A DNA stretch of 64,000 bases from Enteroscipio rubneri (GCF_002899715.1 NZ_PPEK01000006.1:80693-144692); one strand, 5' to 3'. Numbered from the stretch's first letter, positions 9,139 to 17,786 are shown. Notes: generated by a model not told the origin, from the letters alone. Made by a program: numbers and translations.

Positions 9139-9744
9139 ATGGCTGAAGCGAAGCGTCGGTACGGCATGGTGATCGACCTTGATAAATGCACAGGTTGCCA
9201 GGCATGTGCCGTGGCGTGCAAGATGGAGAACAACGTGGATCTGGGCGTGTTCTGGAATCGCGTGTACCGCATGGGTCCCGTGGGGGCGTATCCCGATGCG
9301 GTCGAGATGTTCTACTTCCCCAACCAATGCATGCATTGCGAGCATCCCAGCTGCGTCGAGGTGTGTCCCACCAAAGCGACCTATCAGACCGACGAAGGCG
9401 TGGTGTTGGTCGATGCCAACCTGTGCTTCGGGTGCCAGTACTGCATCTGGGCGTGCCCGTATGAGGCGCGCACGCTAAATCCGAAGACGAAGACGGTGGA
9501 GAAGTGCATCCTGTGCGTGCACAAGCTCGAGCGGGGGGAGCAGCCCGCTTGCGCCTATACCTGTACGACAGGGTGCCGCACCGTAGGCGATCTCGACGAT
9601 CCCGAAAGCGCCATATCGAAGGTGCTCGAGGCGAACGCCGATCGCGTGTACCGGGTGCATCCCGAATTTGGCAACAACCCGTCGGTCGTGTACCTCGTGC
9701 CTCGGAAAGGAGCTGAGACCCTATGCAAATCCATTGGCCATTAG
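9139..9744 (+). CDS. Four-cluster [4Fe-4S] electron-transfer subunit (DmsB-like)
   Basis: 201 residues, starting 2 bp after the stop of the catalytic subunit, so tightly co-translated. Four Cys groups are visible: CTGCQACAVAC, CMHCEHPSC with VCP, CFGCQYCIWACP, and a CILC...CAYTC group, as in DmsB/NrfC/HybA proteins. It should wire the molybdoenzyme to the membrane anchor encoded next. There is no signal peptide, consistent with a cytoplasmic complex. The 3' end overlaps the anchor gene by 22 bp. Confidence 0.93.
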   Translation: MAEAKRRYGMVIDLDKCTGCQACAVACKMENNVDLGVFWNRVYRMGPVGAYPDAVEMFYFPNQCMHCEHPSCVEVCPTKATYQTDEGVVLVDANLCFGCQYCIWACPYEARTLNPKTKTVEKCILCVHKLERGEQPACAYTCTTGCRTVGDLDDPESAISKVLEANADRVYRVHPEFGNNPSVVYLVPRKGAETLCKSIGH

Positions 9745-10565
9745 TCATTTCAACTGCATGTCAACGCGTGGGTCTGGGCATGTTCGCCTGCGCGTTTCTG
9801 GCGAACCTTGCGCTCGGTACGGTGCTGCCCCTCAACGTCGTAGCGCTTGCGACCTTGACGTTGCTGGCCGTGGGCGGCATCGCCTCGATCTTTCACCTGC
9901 AAACCCCCGCGCGCTTCTTCAACGCGTTCTCGAACTTCGGATCCCATCTTACGCAGGAGGCTCTCATCACGCCGTTTTTGGGCATCGCTCTATTAGCGTG
10001 CGGTCTGAACGGGTTTGTATACGACATGGGACCTGCGACCATCGTCGTCGAAACGGCAGCCTGTATCCTGGCGGCGGCGTTTCTCGCATGCACGGGACTC
10101 GCCTATCAGATGCGCTCGCGTCCGGCGTGGAACACCGGGTTCGTGCTGGGGCTGTTCTTGCTGACAGCTGCCGAAGCGGGCTCGATCGCCGTCTGTGCCG
10201 TGTGCGTGCTGATCGGCGCCGTCGTGCCCACGGGGCTTGCCGTGGCGACGGGCGTGCTCTTCGTCGCCTGCGTCGTCGTTCAGTGCGCCTATCTGGCTCG
10301 CATGCGCCACGTGGGCTACGGCGTTGACGTTCGCGTGAACGAGGAGCCGTACAAGACCGTCTTCTACCTCTGGTTGGCTGTAGGCGTCGCGTGTACCGGC
10401 GCGGGCTTGGCGGCCGGCTTGGCCGTGGCGAGCAGCGAGCTGCTGCTTGCGGCGGCGGTTGCCTCGGCGCTCGGCATCGTGGCATGGACGGTGCTGTTCT
10501 TCAAGGGAGCATGCAAAGTGAAGATGTTCCCTATGTATCCGGTCGACTTGAACCTGGACATGTAA
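9723..10565 (+). CDS. DmsC-like membrane anchor subunit
   Basis: 280 residues with about eight hydrophobic helices and the opening QIHWPLVISTACQRVGLGMF, which matches the DmsC/YnfH anchor family. Such anchors bind menaquinol and feed electrons to the FeS subunit. It overlaps the end of the FeS gene by 22 bp, a sign of translational coupling. The assignment rests on position and hydrophobicity as well as the N-terminal pattern. Confidence 0.85.
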   Translation: MQIHWPLVISTACQRVGLGMFACAFLANLALGTVLPLNVVALATLTLLAVGGIASIFHLQTPARFFNAFSNFGSHLTQEALITPFLGIALLACGLNGFVYDMGPATIVVETAACILAAAFLACTGLAYQMRSRPAWNTGFVLGLFLLTAAEAGSIAVCAVCVLIGAVVPTGLAVATGVLFVACVVVQCAYLARMRHVGYGVDVRVNEEPYKTVFYLWLAVGVACTGAGLAAGLAVASSELLLAAAVASALGIVAWTVLFFKGACKVKMFPMYPVDLNLDM

Positions 10566-10573
10566 TCGCATTC

Positions 10574-10601
10574 GCCCGCGCGTCTCAGACGGCGCGCGGG
10601 C
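10574..10601 (+). other. Stem-loop between anchor gene and MFS gene
   Basis: GCCCGCGCGTC pairs with GAC...GCGCGCGGGC around a three-base loop, with one bulged G. There is no following T run, so it is more likely a transcript-processing or attenuation hairpin than a full terminator. It may lower expression of the transporter relative to the enzyme. Confidence 0.5.
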
Positions 10602-10692
10602 GCTCAGGTGCGCGAACGCTTGCGCGGCGTGCACGATCGGGCTTCGCGCATGGGCGACGTATGCGGCACCCGAACCCGAAAAGGGGGAGATA

Positions 10693-11994
10693 ATGAAACA
10701 ATCGTTCATCGGCTGGCGCATCGTGGTAGCGACCGCTCTACTGTACGCTCTGCTCGGCAACTTCGGGCTGGCGGCGGCACAGCTGGCGATACCCGCGATG
10801 GCGCTCGACCCCACCGTGTCCATGAATCGCAGCATGATCGGACTCGGCTTCACAGTGTTCATCCTCATGCAGGGCCTTCCCGGGCCTCTTATCGGCAAGT
10901 TCATCGCCAAGTACGGCGCGCGCAAAGCTTTTGCGGCAAGCGCGCTGCTCATTATCGTGACGGGCATTCTCATGGGGCTGTTCGCCGGTGTCAGCACCGT
11001 GGCCTACGTGGTGCTGTTCGGCCTGCTGCTAAGCTTTTCGTGCACGTTGGGCGGACAGATTGCAACGCAGACCACCGTCGGCAGCTGGTTCGTGCAAAAG
11101 CGCGGGCTTGCCATGGCCGTGACGATGGGAGTCGGCGGCTTGGTTGCGTTCTCGTTCCCGCTTATCACGAACTTCGCGATGGGCGAAGGAGGAGATTGGC
11201 ACCGCGGCTTCTATCTCATCTCCGTCATGGCCGCCATCGCGCTGGTCATCGCCCTGCTGTTTATGAAGGACAAGCCCGAGGACGTCGGGCAGCTGCCGGA
11301 CGGCATCGCTGCGGCACCTGCCGGCGCCGCGGGCGCGGTTCCGACGGAAGACACCGCGCAAGTGGGAGAGCCGGCGAAGGCGATCTCCACGGTGTACAAG
11401 ACGACCGTTTCCCGGACGAGCAAGGAGGCGTTCCGCACCCCTGCGTTCTGGCTCATCTGGCTCGGTTCGTTCAGCATCTTCGTAGGGTTGAACCTGGCCG
11501 TTTCCTCGGGCGTGCTGTACTTCGCACAGCTCGGCATGGACACCGGCGTCATCGCGGGGGCGGTGGCCGTGCAGGGCATCGCCGCCGTGGCGGTGAACCT
11601 GGTGATCGCGCCTCTGGCCGACCGCATCGAACCCGTGCGCATCCTGGGCATCTGCGCGTTTTTGACTGCCATCGGCGCGGCGCTGGCGTTTGTGTGCGCG
11701 CCGGGCAGCGTGGTCATTCTATACGCTTACTATATTCTGCTCGGCATCGGGTTCGGCGGTAATACGAGCGTCATGCCCACGGCCTTCGCCAACTACTTCG
11801 GCATCGAGCATTTCCCGAAGATCATGGGCAACGTGCTGTTGCTGTTGTCGGTGTTCTCGGCATTGGTGCCGGTCATTGCCGGTGTGGTGTTCGACATGAC
11901 GGGAACCTACGTGGTCATGTTCCTCGCGGTGGCGGTCGTCTGCGCCGTGGGCGGTGTGGCAAACCTGCTCGTGCGCTTCCCGAAGAAGTCGTAG
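10693..11994 (+). CDS. MFS transporter (OFA/oxalate-formate antiporter-like)
   Basis: 433 residues with 12 predicted membrane helices, two six-helix halves and a central hydrophilic loop near residues 195-235. The N-terminus (GWRIVVATALLYALLGNFG) and the GPLIGKFIAKYGARK loop fit the OFA/monocarboxylate-type MFS branch. A GGGGAGATA ribosome site precedes the ATG. It lies 127 bp after the DmsABC-type operon on the same strand, so it probably imports the operon's substrate or exports its product. The substrate is unknown. Confidence 0.87.
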   Translation: MKQSFIGWRIVVATALLYALLGNFGLAAAQLAIPAMALDPTVSMNRSMIGLGFTVFILMQGLPGPLIGKFIAKYGARKAFAASALLIIVTGILMGLFAGVSTVAYVVLFGLLLSFSCTLGGQIATQTTVGSWFVQKRGLAMAVTMGVGGLVAFSFPLITNFAMGEGGDWHRGFYLISVMAAIALVIALLFMKDKPEDVGQLPDGIAAAPAGAAGAVPTEDTAQVGEPAKAISTVYKTTVSRTSKEAFRTPAFWLIWLGSFSIFVGLNLAVSSGVLYFAQLGMDTGVIAGAVAVQGIAAVAVNLVIAPLADRIEPVRILGICAFLTAIGAALAFVCAPGSVVILYAYYILLGIGFGGNTSVMPTAFANYFGIEHFPKIMGNVLLLLSVFSALVPVIAGVVFDMTGTYVVMFLAVAVVCAVGGVANLLVRFPKKS

Positions 11995-12007
11995 CACGAG
12001 GTTGCCG

Positions 12008-12027
12008 TGCCGGCTTCGGCATGTTTT
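12008..12027 (+). terminator. Weak terminator after the MFS gene
   Basis: A short TGCCG/CGGCA stem with a GCTT loop is followed by TGTTTT, 13 bp after the MFS stop. The stem is short for a GC-rich genome. The rest of the gap 11995-12274 shows nothing else clear. Confidence 0.35.
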
Positions 12028-12274
12028 CGCCGTTTTCGGGCGTCTCCGGCATCTGCGTCGGGGATGCCCTGCCGGTCGCTTCCTTGCAGGTTCTCGGAAC
12101 GCGAAGAGCAAATGATTTTCCGAGAGGGCTGAAAAGGTTTCGGGCTTTCCCGCCGTTCGATCATCTTGCAGAATTCTTCATTGCTGCGGGCCGGTAACGC
12201 TCGCCACGTGGTCGGTCCGACCATGAGCGTTCGGCGTACGATCAAGCTTTCAACGCGAAGCGAAGGAACGCCCG

Positions 12275-12973
12275 ATGAAGAAGATCCTCATAGCCCTTAC
12301 TAACACGCCCACCTACGGCGAGCGCAATGACGCGACCGGCCTGTGGTTGGGCGAGGCGGCGGAGTTCGTGGACGAGGTGGCGCAGTGCTGCTTCGAGGTG
12401 GACTACGTGAGTCCTAAAGGCGGCTATGTGCCGCTCGACCCGCGCAGCATGAAGAAAGCCTATGCCGATCGCGCCACGTTCGCCCTCTACCGCTCCGAGG
12501 ACTTCCAGACACGCGCTCTTGCACGCTCGCTTAGTCCCGACGAAACGAACCCTCACGACTATGCCGCGCTGTACTACACGGGCGGTCACGGCGTGATGTG
12601 GGACTTCCCCGGCAGCGAAGGGCTTGCTCGCCTCGGCCTGTCCATTTACGACCAAGGCGGCTATCTGGCCTCGGTGTGCCATGGCATCGCGGGGCTTTTG
12701 TATCTGCGGGTGAACGGGGAGTACGTGGTGGCCGGCAAGAACATCACGGGCTTCACCACTGCGGAAGAGCGTCTGAGCGGCAAGAGCGGCGAGATCCCCT
12801 TCTGGAACGAGAAGGTGGCCAAGGCCCACCGTGCGATCTTCCATAAGAAGCGCCCCTTCTCGTCCTATGCCGTACAGGATGGGCGCCTCATCACCGGGCA
12901 GAATCCCGAATCGCCGCGCGCGGTGGCGAGACTATTGCTCGCGGCCCTTTTGCAGGAGCCTCGGCGTTCATAG
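12275..12973 (+). CDS. DJ-1/PfpI family protein (type 1 glutamine amidotransferase-like; Hsp31/glyoxalase III-like)
   Basis: 232 residues, about the usual length of Hsp31-type DJ-1 proteins. The nucleophile elbow is visible as SVCHGIAGLL, with the Cys-His pair expected for this family, and an upstream YYTGGHGVMWDFP segment that supplies the Glu/Gly pocket. Family members are cytoplasmic glyoxalases, deglycases or chaperones acting on reactive aldehydes. The gene has its own ribosome site (GAAGGAACGCCC) and stands alone between the MFS and Nramp-like genes. The activity cannot be separated further from the sequence. Confidence 0.88.
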   Translation: MKKILIALTNTPTYGERNDATGLWLGEAAEFVDEVAQCCFEVDYVSPKGGYVPLDPRSMKKAYADRATFALYRSEDFQTRALARSLSPDETNPHDYAALYYTGGHGVMWDFPGSEGLARLGLSIYDQGGYLASVCHGIAGLLYLRVNGEYVVAGKNITGFTTAEERLSGKSGEIPFWNEKVAKAHRAIFHKKRPFSSYAVQDGRLITGQNPESPRAVARLLLAALLQEPRRS

Positions 12974-13170
12974 TAATACCTGCGACAACTTTTCTTGGCC
13001 GTCGTTCTTGGCGAGGCATGCCGGCGCGAGGGCGTGCTCGAGGATAAAGCCGTCGAGGGCGCCTCTGGAGCTGCGGGCCGCACGCGCCCGTTCGGAACGT
13101 GTCGTCCGACGCCGACCGCCGCCGACCGGCGGAGAGCCCGTCGCTCTTCCGTATACGTAGACCGGGCGTT

Positions 13171-13179
13171 CTGCTAAAG
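13171..13179 (+). promoter_or_regulatory. Extended -10 element upstream of the Nramp-related gene
   Basis: TGCTAAAGT is an extended -10 (TG-N-TANNNT), 126 bp before the ATG. The same TGCTANNNT form occurs before three other genes in the window. The 331-bp gap 12974-13304 shows no gene; the leader could hold a metal-sensing RNA but I recognise none. Confidence 0.4.
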
Positions 13180-13304
13180 TAGACGAATGTGCGCGGCGCA
13201 TTGCGCCGAGGTCGTTATCGGCACGTTCGCAACAAAGACGAAACGTGCAATGGGGATGATGAAGCGACAGGAAGTTCGTCTCGTAAGAACGGAAAGGAGA
13301 GGGC

Positions 13305-14555
13305 ATGAGCAGTTCATTGGGTCAGAAGTTCAGGAACATCGGTCCCGGCGCCCTCGTGGCGGCGGGCTTCATCGGCCCCGGCACCGTCACGACGTGTACG
13401 GTATCGGGTGCGAGCTACGGCTACACGATGCTGTGGGCGCTGCTGTTCGCCACCGCGGCCACCATCATCTTCCAGGAGATGGCTTCGCGCGTCGGCATCG
13501 TCTCTGGCAAGGGGTTGGGTGAAAACATCCGCGACCGCATTCCGAACAAGGCTCTTATGTGGATTGCGATCGTAATTGTTATCATCGCCATCTTCGTGGG
13601 CAACATCGCATACGAGACAGGGAACATCACGGGCGGCATCCTGGGCATCCAAGCGGTTCTGCCCGATGTGCCGATGATCCCCATCGCCATCGTGCTGGGC
13701 ATTCTGGCATTCATCGCCATGTGGATCGGCTCGTACAAGGTGGTCGAGGTCGTTCTTACGGCCATTGTCGTGTTCATGGGCGTGGTGTTTTTGGTGACGG
13801 CGTTCGCGTCGAACCCCGACTGGGGCGCCATCGTGGCCGGGCTGTTCGTTCCGACGCTTCCCGAGGAAGGTTCGAAGGGCATCCTGACCGCCGTAGGTCT
13901 TATCGGCACCACCATTGTGCCGTACAACCTGTTCCTCCATGCTTCTGGCGCCTCCGAGCGCTTCAAGGACCCGGAGCAGGTGTCCGACGCGCGTTTCGAT
14001 ACCATCCTTAGCATCGGCCTGGGCGGCATCATCTCCATGGCCATTCTCATCTGCGCCGCCGCCAACATCTTCGGCACCGAGACCGTGGTGACGAACGGCA
14101 AGGATATGGCGCTCGCGCTCCAGCCGCTGCTGGGTTCATGGGCTACATGGATGATCGGCCTCGGTTTGCTGGCCGCCGGCTTCTCGAGCGCCATCACGGC
14201 GTCGTTCTCGGCCGCGTACGCTGTCAACGGCGTGCTGGGTTGGAAGAAGACGACGAAGGACCTGCGCTTCAAAAGCATCTGGATTATCGTGCTCGTGGCC
14301 GGCTGCGTTATGGCCGTCGCGTTAGGTAAAAGCCCGACCGAGCTCATTTTGGTGGCGCAGGCTGCAAACGCCATTCTGCTGCCCATCATGGCGTTCTTCG
14401 TCCTCTACTGCGCGAACGGCAAGGACCTCGGCAAATGGCGCAACCACATCTTCGCGAACTGCGCGGGCGTGGTGATCATCGTCATCACGCTGTTCATGTG
14501 CTACCGCAACATGTCAAGCTTCCTCACGTCGCTTCAGGCGCTTATCGGCGGGTGA
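13305..14555 (+). CDS. Nramp-related transporter with altered metal site (probable Mg2+ transporter, NRMT type)
   Basis: 416 residues with about 11 membrane helices and an AAAGGAGAG ribosome site. It has the SLC11/Nramp fold, but the two signature motifs differ. Helix 1 reads GPGT (residues 24-27) in place of DPGN, and helix 6 reads IVPYN (V205, Y207) in place of the usual IMPHN. The classic Asp and Met ligands that select transition metals are therefore missing. An SLC11 member from Eggerthella lenta that lacks these residues has been characterised as a Mg2+ transporter (NRMT), so Mg2+ uptake is the best inference. A terminator follows. Mn/Fe transport is less likely but not excluded. Confidence 0.88.
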   Translation: MSSSLGQKFRNIGPGALVAAGFIGPGTVTTCTVSGASYGYTMLWALLFATAATIIFQEMASRVGIVSGKGLGENIRDRIPNKALMWIAIVIVIIAIFVGNIAYETGNITGGILGIQAVLPDVPMIPIAIVLGILAFIAMWIGSYKVVEVVLTAIVVFMGVVFLVTAFASNPDWGAIVAGLFVPTLPEEGSKGILTAVGLIGTTIVPYNLFLHASGASERFKDPEQVSDARFDTILSIGLGGIISMAILICAAANIFGTETVVTNGKDMALALQPLLGSWATWMIGLGLLAAGFSSAITASFSAAYAVNGVLGWKKTTKDLRFKSIWIIVLVAGCVMAVALGKSPTELILVAQAANAILLPIMAFFVLYCANGKDLGKWRNHIFANCAGVVIIVITLFMCYRNMSSFLTSLQALIGG

Positions 14556-14585
14556 ACCGCGTCGCCCTGCACCTGCGCTGAACCT

Positions 14586-14614
14586 GCGCCCGTCGGACTC
14601 CGGCGGGCGCTTTT
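14586..14614 (+). terminator. Intrinsic terminator after the Nramp-related gene
   Basis: GCGCCCGTCG pairs with CGGCGGGCGC (one G-T pair) around a short loop, followed by TTTTGTTT. It lies 30 bp after the stop. A TACAAT box at 14618-14623 overlaps the T-rich end and could start transcription toward the macrodomain gene. Confidence 0.82.
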
Positions 14615-14717
14615 GTTTACAATGGCCGAGCGTTCGGCGAACCAGCGGCGCTTTGTTCGAGGGGCGAGATATGGAAGCCGCGCTTTGATCGTGTCATCCA
14701 GGCGTTGGATTGACGTC

Positions 14718-14727
14718 GGGGGGGGGG
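14718..14727 (+). repeat. G10 homopolymer upstream of the macrodomain gene
   Basis: Ten consecutive G residues lie 64 bp upstream of the macrodomain ATG, two bases after a TTGACG hexamer. Runs this long slip readily. The position is outside the coding frame, so a change in length could alter promoter spacing or leader structure rather than the protein. Confidence 0.85.
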
Positions 14728-14791
14728 AACGGATGACAGACCTTATCGGATGGCGTAGGATGCGGAGGAAGAACGACGAAGGGAGCGCAGG

Positions 14792-15622
14792 ATGGAGCGA
14801 AAGCGCGCAAGCGATACGGGCGAGATGCCTACGCAAGACGAGCTGCGGGCGGCGCTCGGGAGACTCGTGGCCTATCTGGGAACGGAACGTCCCGAATTCG
14901 CAGGGCTTGCGGTGCCTGAGGATCCCGACGAGCGCTGGACGTTGGCGCGGGCTCTCATGAACATGCGGCCCCCGCTGCCCGTGCCCGACGCGGTACTGGC
15001 TGACCAGGATGCCGTGCTGCGCGCCCGCGTCGCGCAGGCGGGAGCGACGGACGCGCGCGATCTGCCGACCGTCTTCGACGATGGCCGCATCGCGCTGTGG
15101 CGCGGCGACATCACCACGCTCAAGGCGGATGCCATCGTGAACGCGGCCAACTCGAAGCTGCTTGGCTGTTTCATTCCCGGGCATCATTGCATCGACAACG
15201 CCATCCATTCGTTCGCCGGCATCCAGCTGCGCCTCGCCTGCGATGACCTCATGCGCGCGCAAGGTTATGATGAGCCGGTTGGCCGAGCCAAAACCACACC
15301 CGCCTTCAATCTGCCTGCGAGCTTCATCGTGCATACGGTGGGCCCGAACGTGTCGAGCGGCGTTCCGACCGCCGCCCAGGATGAACAGCTGGCCTCGTGC
15401 TATCGCGCCTGCTTGAACACGGCCGCCGATGCGGGGTGCACGTCGCTTGCATTCTGCTGCATATCCACCGGCGAGTTCCGCTTCCCGCGCGAACGGGCCG
15501 CCCGCATTGCCGTGGACGAGGCACGCGCATGGCTGGCGTGCGACGTGCGCATCGAGCGCATCGTGTTCGACGTGTTCGACGAAGAGGATTTTGAGATATA
15601 CGATCGTCTCTTGAAGGCTTGA
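14792..15622 (+). CDS. Zinc-type macrodomain protein (protein-ADP-ribose hydrolase)
   Basis: 276 residues: an N-terminal helical extension of about 95 residues, then a macrodomain beginning near RIALWRGDITTLKADAIVNAAN. The insert GCFIPGHHCIDNAIH carries the Cys/His/Cys pattern of the Zn-containing macrodomain hydrolases that remove ADP-ribose from proteins. The later segments VHTVGPN and CCISTGEFRFP match the phosphate-binding loops. In several bacteria such enzymes sit beside a SirTM ADP-ribosyltransferase and a lipoylated carrier; no such partner is present here. The ATG follows an AAGGGAGCG site. A G10 run lies upstream. It is convergent with pxpA. Confidence 0.88.
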   Translation: MERKRASDTGEMPTQDELRAALGRLVAYLGTERPEFAGLAVPEDPDERWTLARALMNMRPPLPVPDAVLADQDAVLRARVAQAGATDARDLPTVFDDGRIALWRGDITTLKADAIVNAANSKLLGCFIPGHHCIDNAIHSFAGIQLRLACDDLMRAQGYDEPVGRAKTTPAFNLPASFIVHTVGPNVSSGVPTAAQDEQLASCYRACLNTAADAGCTSLAFCCISTGEFRFPRERAARIAVDEARAWLACDVRIERIVFDVFDEEDFEIYDRLLKA

Positions 15623-15713
15623 CCGAAGAATGCGCTGCCTGCGTCGGGCGCGCTTTTCTCAGGTGCTGCACGCACGCACTGCCGGCCAGCTGCGATGGTT
15701 CGGGCTCGCGCTC

Positions 15714-16478
15714 CTACGGTCGGCCGACGGGCTTGATGGCGATGCCGTCTTCCTCGAGCGACTGGCGAATGCGGCTGACGAACGCAAGCGCCTGGGCGTT
15801 GTCGCCGTGCACGCAGATGGTGTCGGGATGCAGGTCGATGAGCTTGCCCGTGACGGACAGGATGGCGCCGTCGCGGATGGCGTGCTTCACGCGCTCGATA
15901 GCCTCCATCTCGTCGCGGATGAGCGCGGCGGGATCGTTGCGGCCGACCAGCCTTCCCTCGTCGGTGTAGTTGCGGTCGGTGAAGAACTCCTCGGCCACGA
16001 CAAGGCCCGCCTTGCGCCCCTCGTCCACGAGCGCGCTGTTCGCCAGGCCCACGAGAACGAGGTTCGGATCGACGTCGCAGACAGCTTGCGCGAGCGCTGC
16101 GGCCAGCTCCGGGTCGATGGCCGCATGGTTGTACAGCTGGCCGTGTGGCTTCACGTGCGCGAGGCGCACGCCCTGCGCGGAGCAGAACGCCTGCAGCGCG
16201 CCGATCTGATATAGCATGTAGGAGTACGCTTCGTCGGGAGAGAGGTTCATGTCGCGCCGGCCAAAGCCTTGCAGGTCGGGATAGCCGGGATGCGCGCCGA
16301 TGGCGATGTCGGCCTCGGCCGCCATGCGCACCGTGTCGCGCATGACCATCGGGTCGCCCGCATGCTGCCCGCACGCGATGTTCGCACTTGAGACGAGCGG
16401 GATGATCTGGTCGTCAAGTCCGAGCGTGTAGCGGCCGAAGCTCTCTCCAAGATCGCTGTTCAAGTCTATGCGGTACAT
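15714..16478 (-). CDS. pxpA: 5-oxoprolinase subunit A (LamB/YcsF family)
   Basis: 254 residues, the usual PxpA length. The N-terminus IDLNSDLGESFG and the motifs SSANIACGQHAGDP, GAHPGYPD and HVKPHGQLYNH are hallmarks of the family. PxpA works with PxpB and PxpC to open 5-oxoproline to glutamate with ATP in the cytoplasm. Here the partners lie about 15 kb away (30.5-32.5 kb, same strand), not in one operon. It follows a LysR gene on the same strand with a 75-bp gap and may share its transcript. Confidence 0.95.
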   Translation of the reverse strand: MYRIDLNSDLGESFGRYTLGLDDQIIPLVSSANIACGQHAGDPMVMRDTVRMAAEADIAIGAHPGYPDLQGFGRRDMNLSPDEAYSYMLYQIGALQAFCSAQGVRLAHVKPHGQLYNHAAIDPELAAALAQAVCDVDPNLVLVGLANSALVDEGRKAGLVVAEEFFTDRNYTDEGRLVGRNDPAALIRDEMEAIERVKHAIRDGAILSVTGKLIDLHPDTICVHGDNAQALAFVSRIRQSLEEDGIAIKPVGRP

Positions 16479-16553
16479 GGCGCCACCCTTCTTTTGCGTC
16501 GCGGTCGGCTCCTATTGTAGTGCAACAACCGATCCGCTCGCACCCCCGCGCAT

Positions 16554-17555
16554 TCACGGTCGCGCGGTTCTCGTCTGCTCGGCATTTTTCAGTTTTTCGG
16601 CGCGGCTGCGGTTGATCCGCTCCGCCGTCTCAAGAAAGGCAGCGAGGGCCGGGCCGTGGTTTTCGTCGCGCACGATCATCGTGATGGTTATGTAGAGCGT
16701 CCGCTTGCGGCCGAACGGGCGTACCGGCTTGTATGTATCGAACAGGTAGCCGTCGATGGCGGTGAAGTTCTTGTGGTGCGACAGGTCGAAGAAGATGATG
16801 CCGTCGCCGTGGTCGCGCGTCCAGAAGTCGTGGTAGTTCTGCACGGTCTCGTATTCTATCTGAGGCAAGAACCCCTCTTGCATGCAAAGCGCGCGGAAGT
16901 CCTCGATGAAGCTTTCGTAATGGTTGCTGGCGATGGCGCAGAAGCGTTGGTCGGCGAAGTCCCCGAGCGTGAGCGATCCCATGTCGAGCAGCGGGGAGTT
17001 TTTCGGCACGCCGAGGCGGAACTCGCCGGCGTAGTCGACGAGCAGCAGCGAGCAGTAGCCGGAATGCACGGCAAGCTCGGGCTGGTCGAACGGCGTTTCG
17101 GCGATGTTGAACGTAAATCCCACGTCGATATCGCCGTCGAGCAGCGCTGCGAGCGACGATTGGTGCGTCTTGCATTTGCGCACATCGAAGGTCACGCTGG
17201 GATAGCGCCGTTGCACTGCTTCTTTCACCTTGCGCGATTCTTCGCTTATGAAATCGAAGAAGGTGAGGTCTTGTATCCTCACAAGCTCGGGGACGTGATT
17301 CTTGAGCGCCGCAAGTCTGAGCTCCATCGTCTCGGTTCGTGAGAGCGTCTTGCTCGCATAGTCCATGAGAATGCGGCCCGCTTCGGTGAGGATGAGAGGC
17401 TGCTCATCGAAGAACAGCTTGTGACCGAGCGATTTCTCCAAAGCGGATATGTGCTTGGAAAGCGTCGGTTGGGATAGGTAGAGCTTCTTTGCGGCTGCCG
17501 TGTAGCTGCCGAGCTGGGCGATGGTGATGAACTCTCGAAGCGTTTCGATGTGCAA
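16554..17555 (-). CDS. LysR-family transcriptional regulator divergent from the 2-hydroxyacyl-CoA cluster
   Basis: About 333 residues. I choose the TTG giving MHIETLREFITIAQLGSYT because GAGGGGG precedes it by nine bases; the frame is also open eight codons further upstream. The N-terminal winged helix-turn-helix (KLYLSQPTLSKHISALEKSLG) is followed by a LysR effector domain. The gene is divergent from the CoA-transferase gene across 231 bp, the usual layout for a LysR regulator of the adjacent operon. pxpA follows downstream. A 2-hydroxyacid or enoyl acid is a plausible effector, by context only. Confidence 0.88.
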   Translation of the reverse strand: MHIETLREFITIAQLGSYTAAAKKLYLSQPTLSKHISALEKSLGHKLFFDEQPLILTEAGRILMDYASKTLSRTETMELRLAALKNHVPELVRIQDLTFFDFISEESRKVKEAVQRRYPSVTFDVRKCKTHQSSLAALLDGDIDVGFTFNIAETPFDQPELAVHSGYCSLLLVDYAGEFRLGVPKNSPLLDMGSLTLGDFADQRFCAIASNHYESFIEDFRALCMQEGFLPQIEYETVQNYHDFWTRDHGDGIIFFDLSHHKNFTAIDGYLFDTYKPVRPFGRKRTLYITITMIVRDENHGPALAAFLETAERINRSRAEKLKNAEQTRTARP

Positions 17556-17625
17556 ATCAGCTGCACCCCCTCGATGCAAAGATCGTGCCGTCGTCCTGCG
17601 TTCCTCCTGTGGAGCGGCCTATTCC

Positions 17626-17631
17626 ACTATA
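17626..17631 (-). promoter_or_regulatory. Candidate -10 for the LysR gene in the divergent intergenic region
   Basis: On the minus strand this reads TATAGT, 70 bp before the LysR start; the -35 region is weak. The surrounding 231-bp region (17556-17786) is AT-richer than its neighbours and should also contain the promoter and LysR operator for the plus-strand operon, but I cannot define the operator from a single copy. Confidence 0.35.
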
Positions 17632-17786
17632 GAACATCATCATTCCAAATTCATCAGGTTTGCTTCCGAATCGCTATTTTCCCTATGCCGTCTCGATTCC
17701 GTACGATTGCAGGCGTCGGAGGTGCGACGGTGGCGCGACGCGCATGCGGACGCGGCACATGATGCCAAACGGAAAGGAGCATCAGT

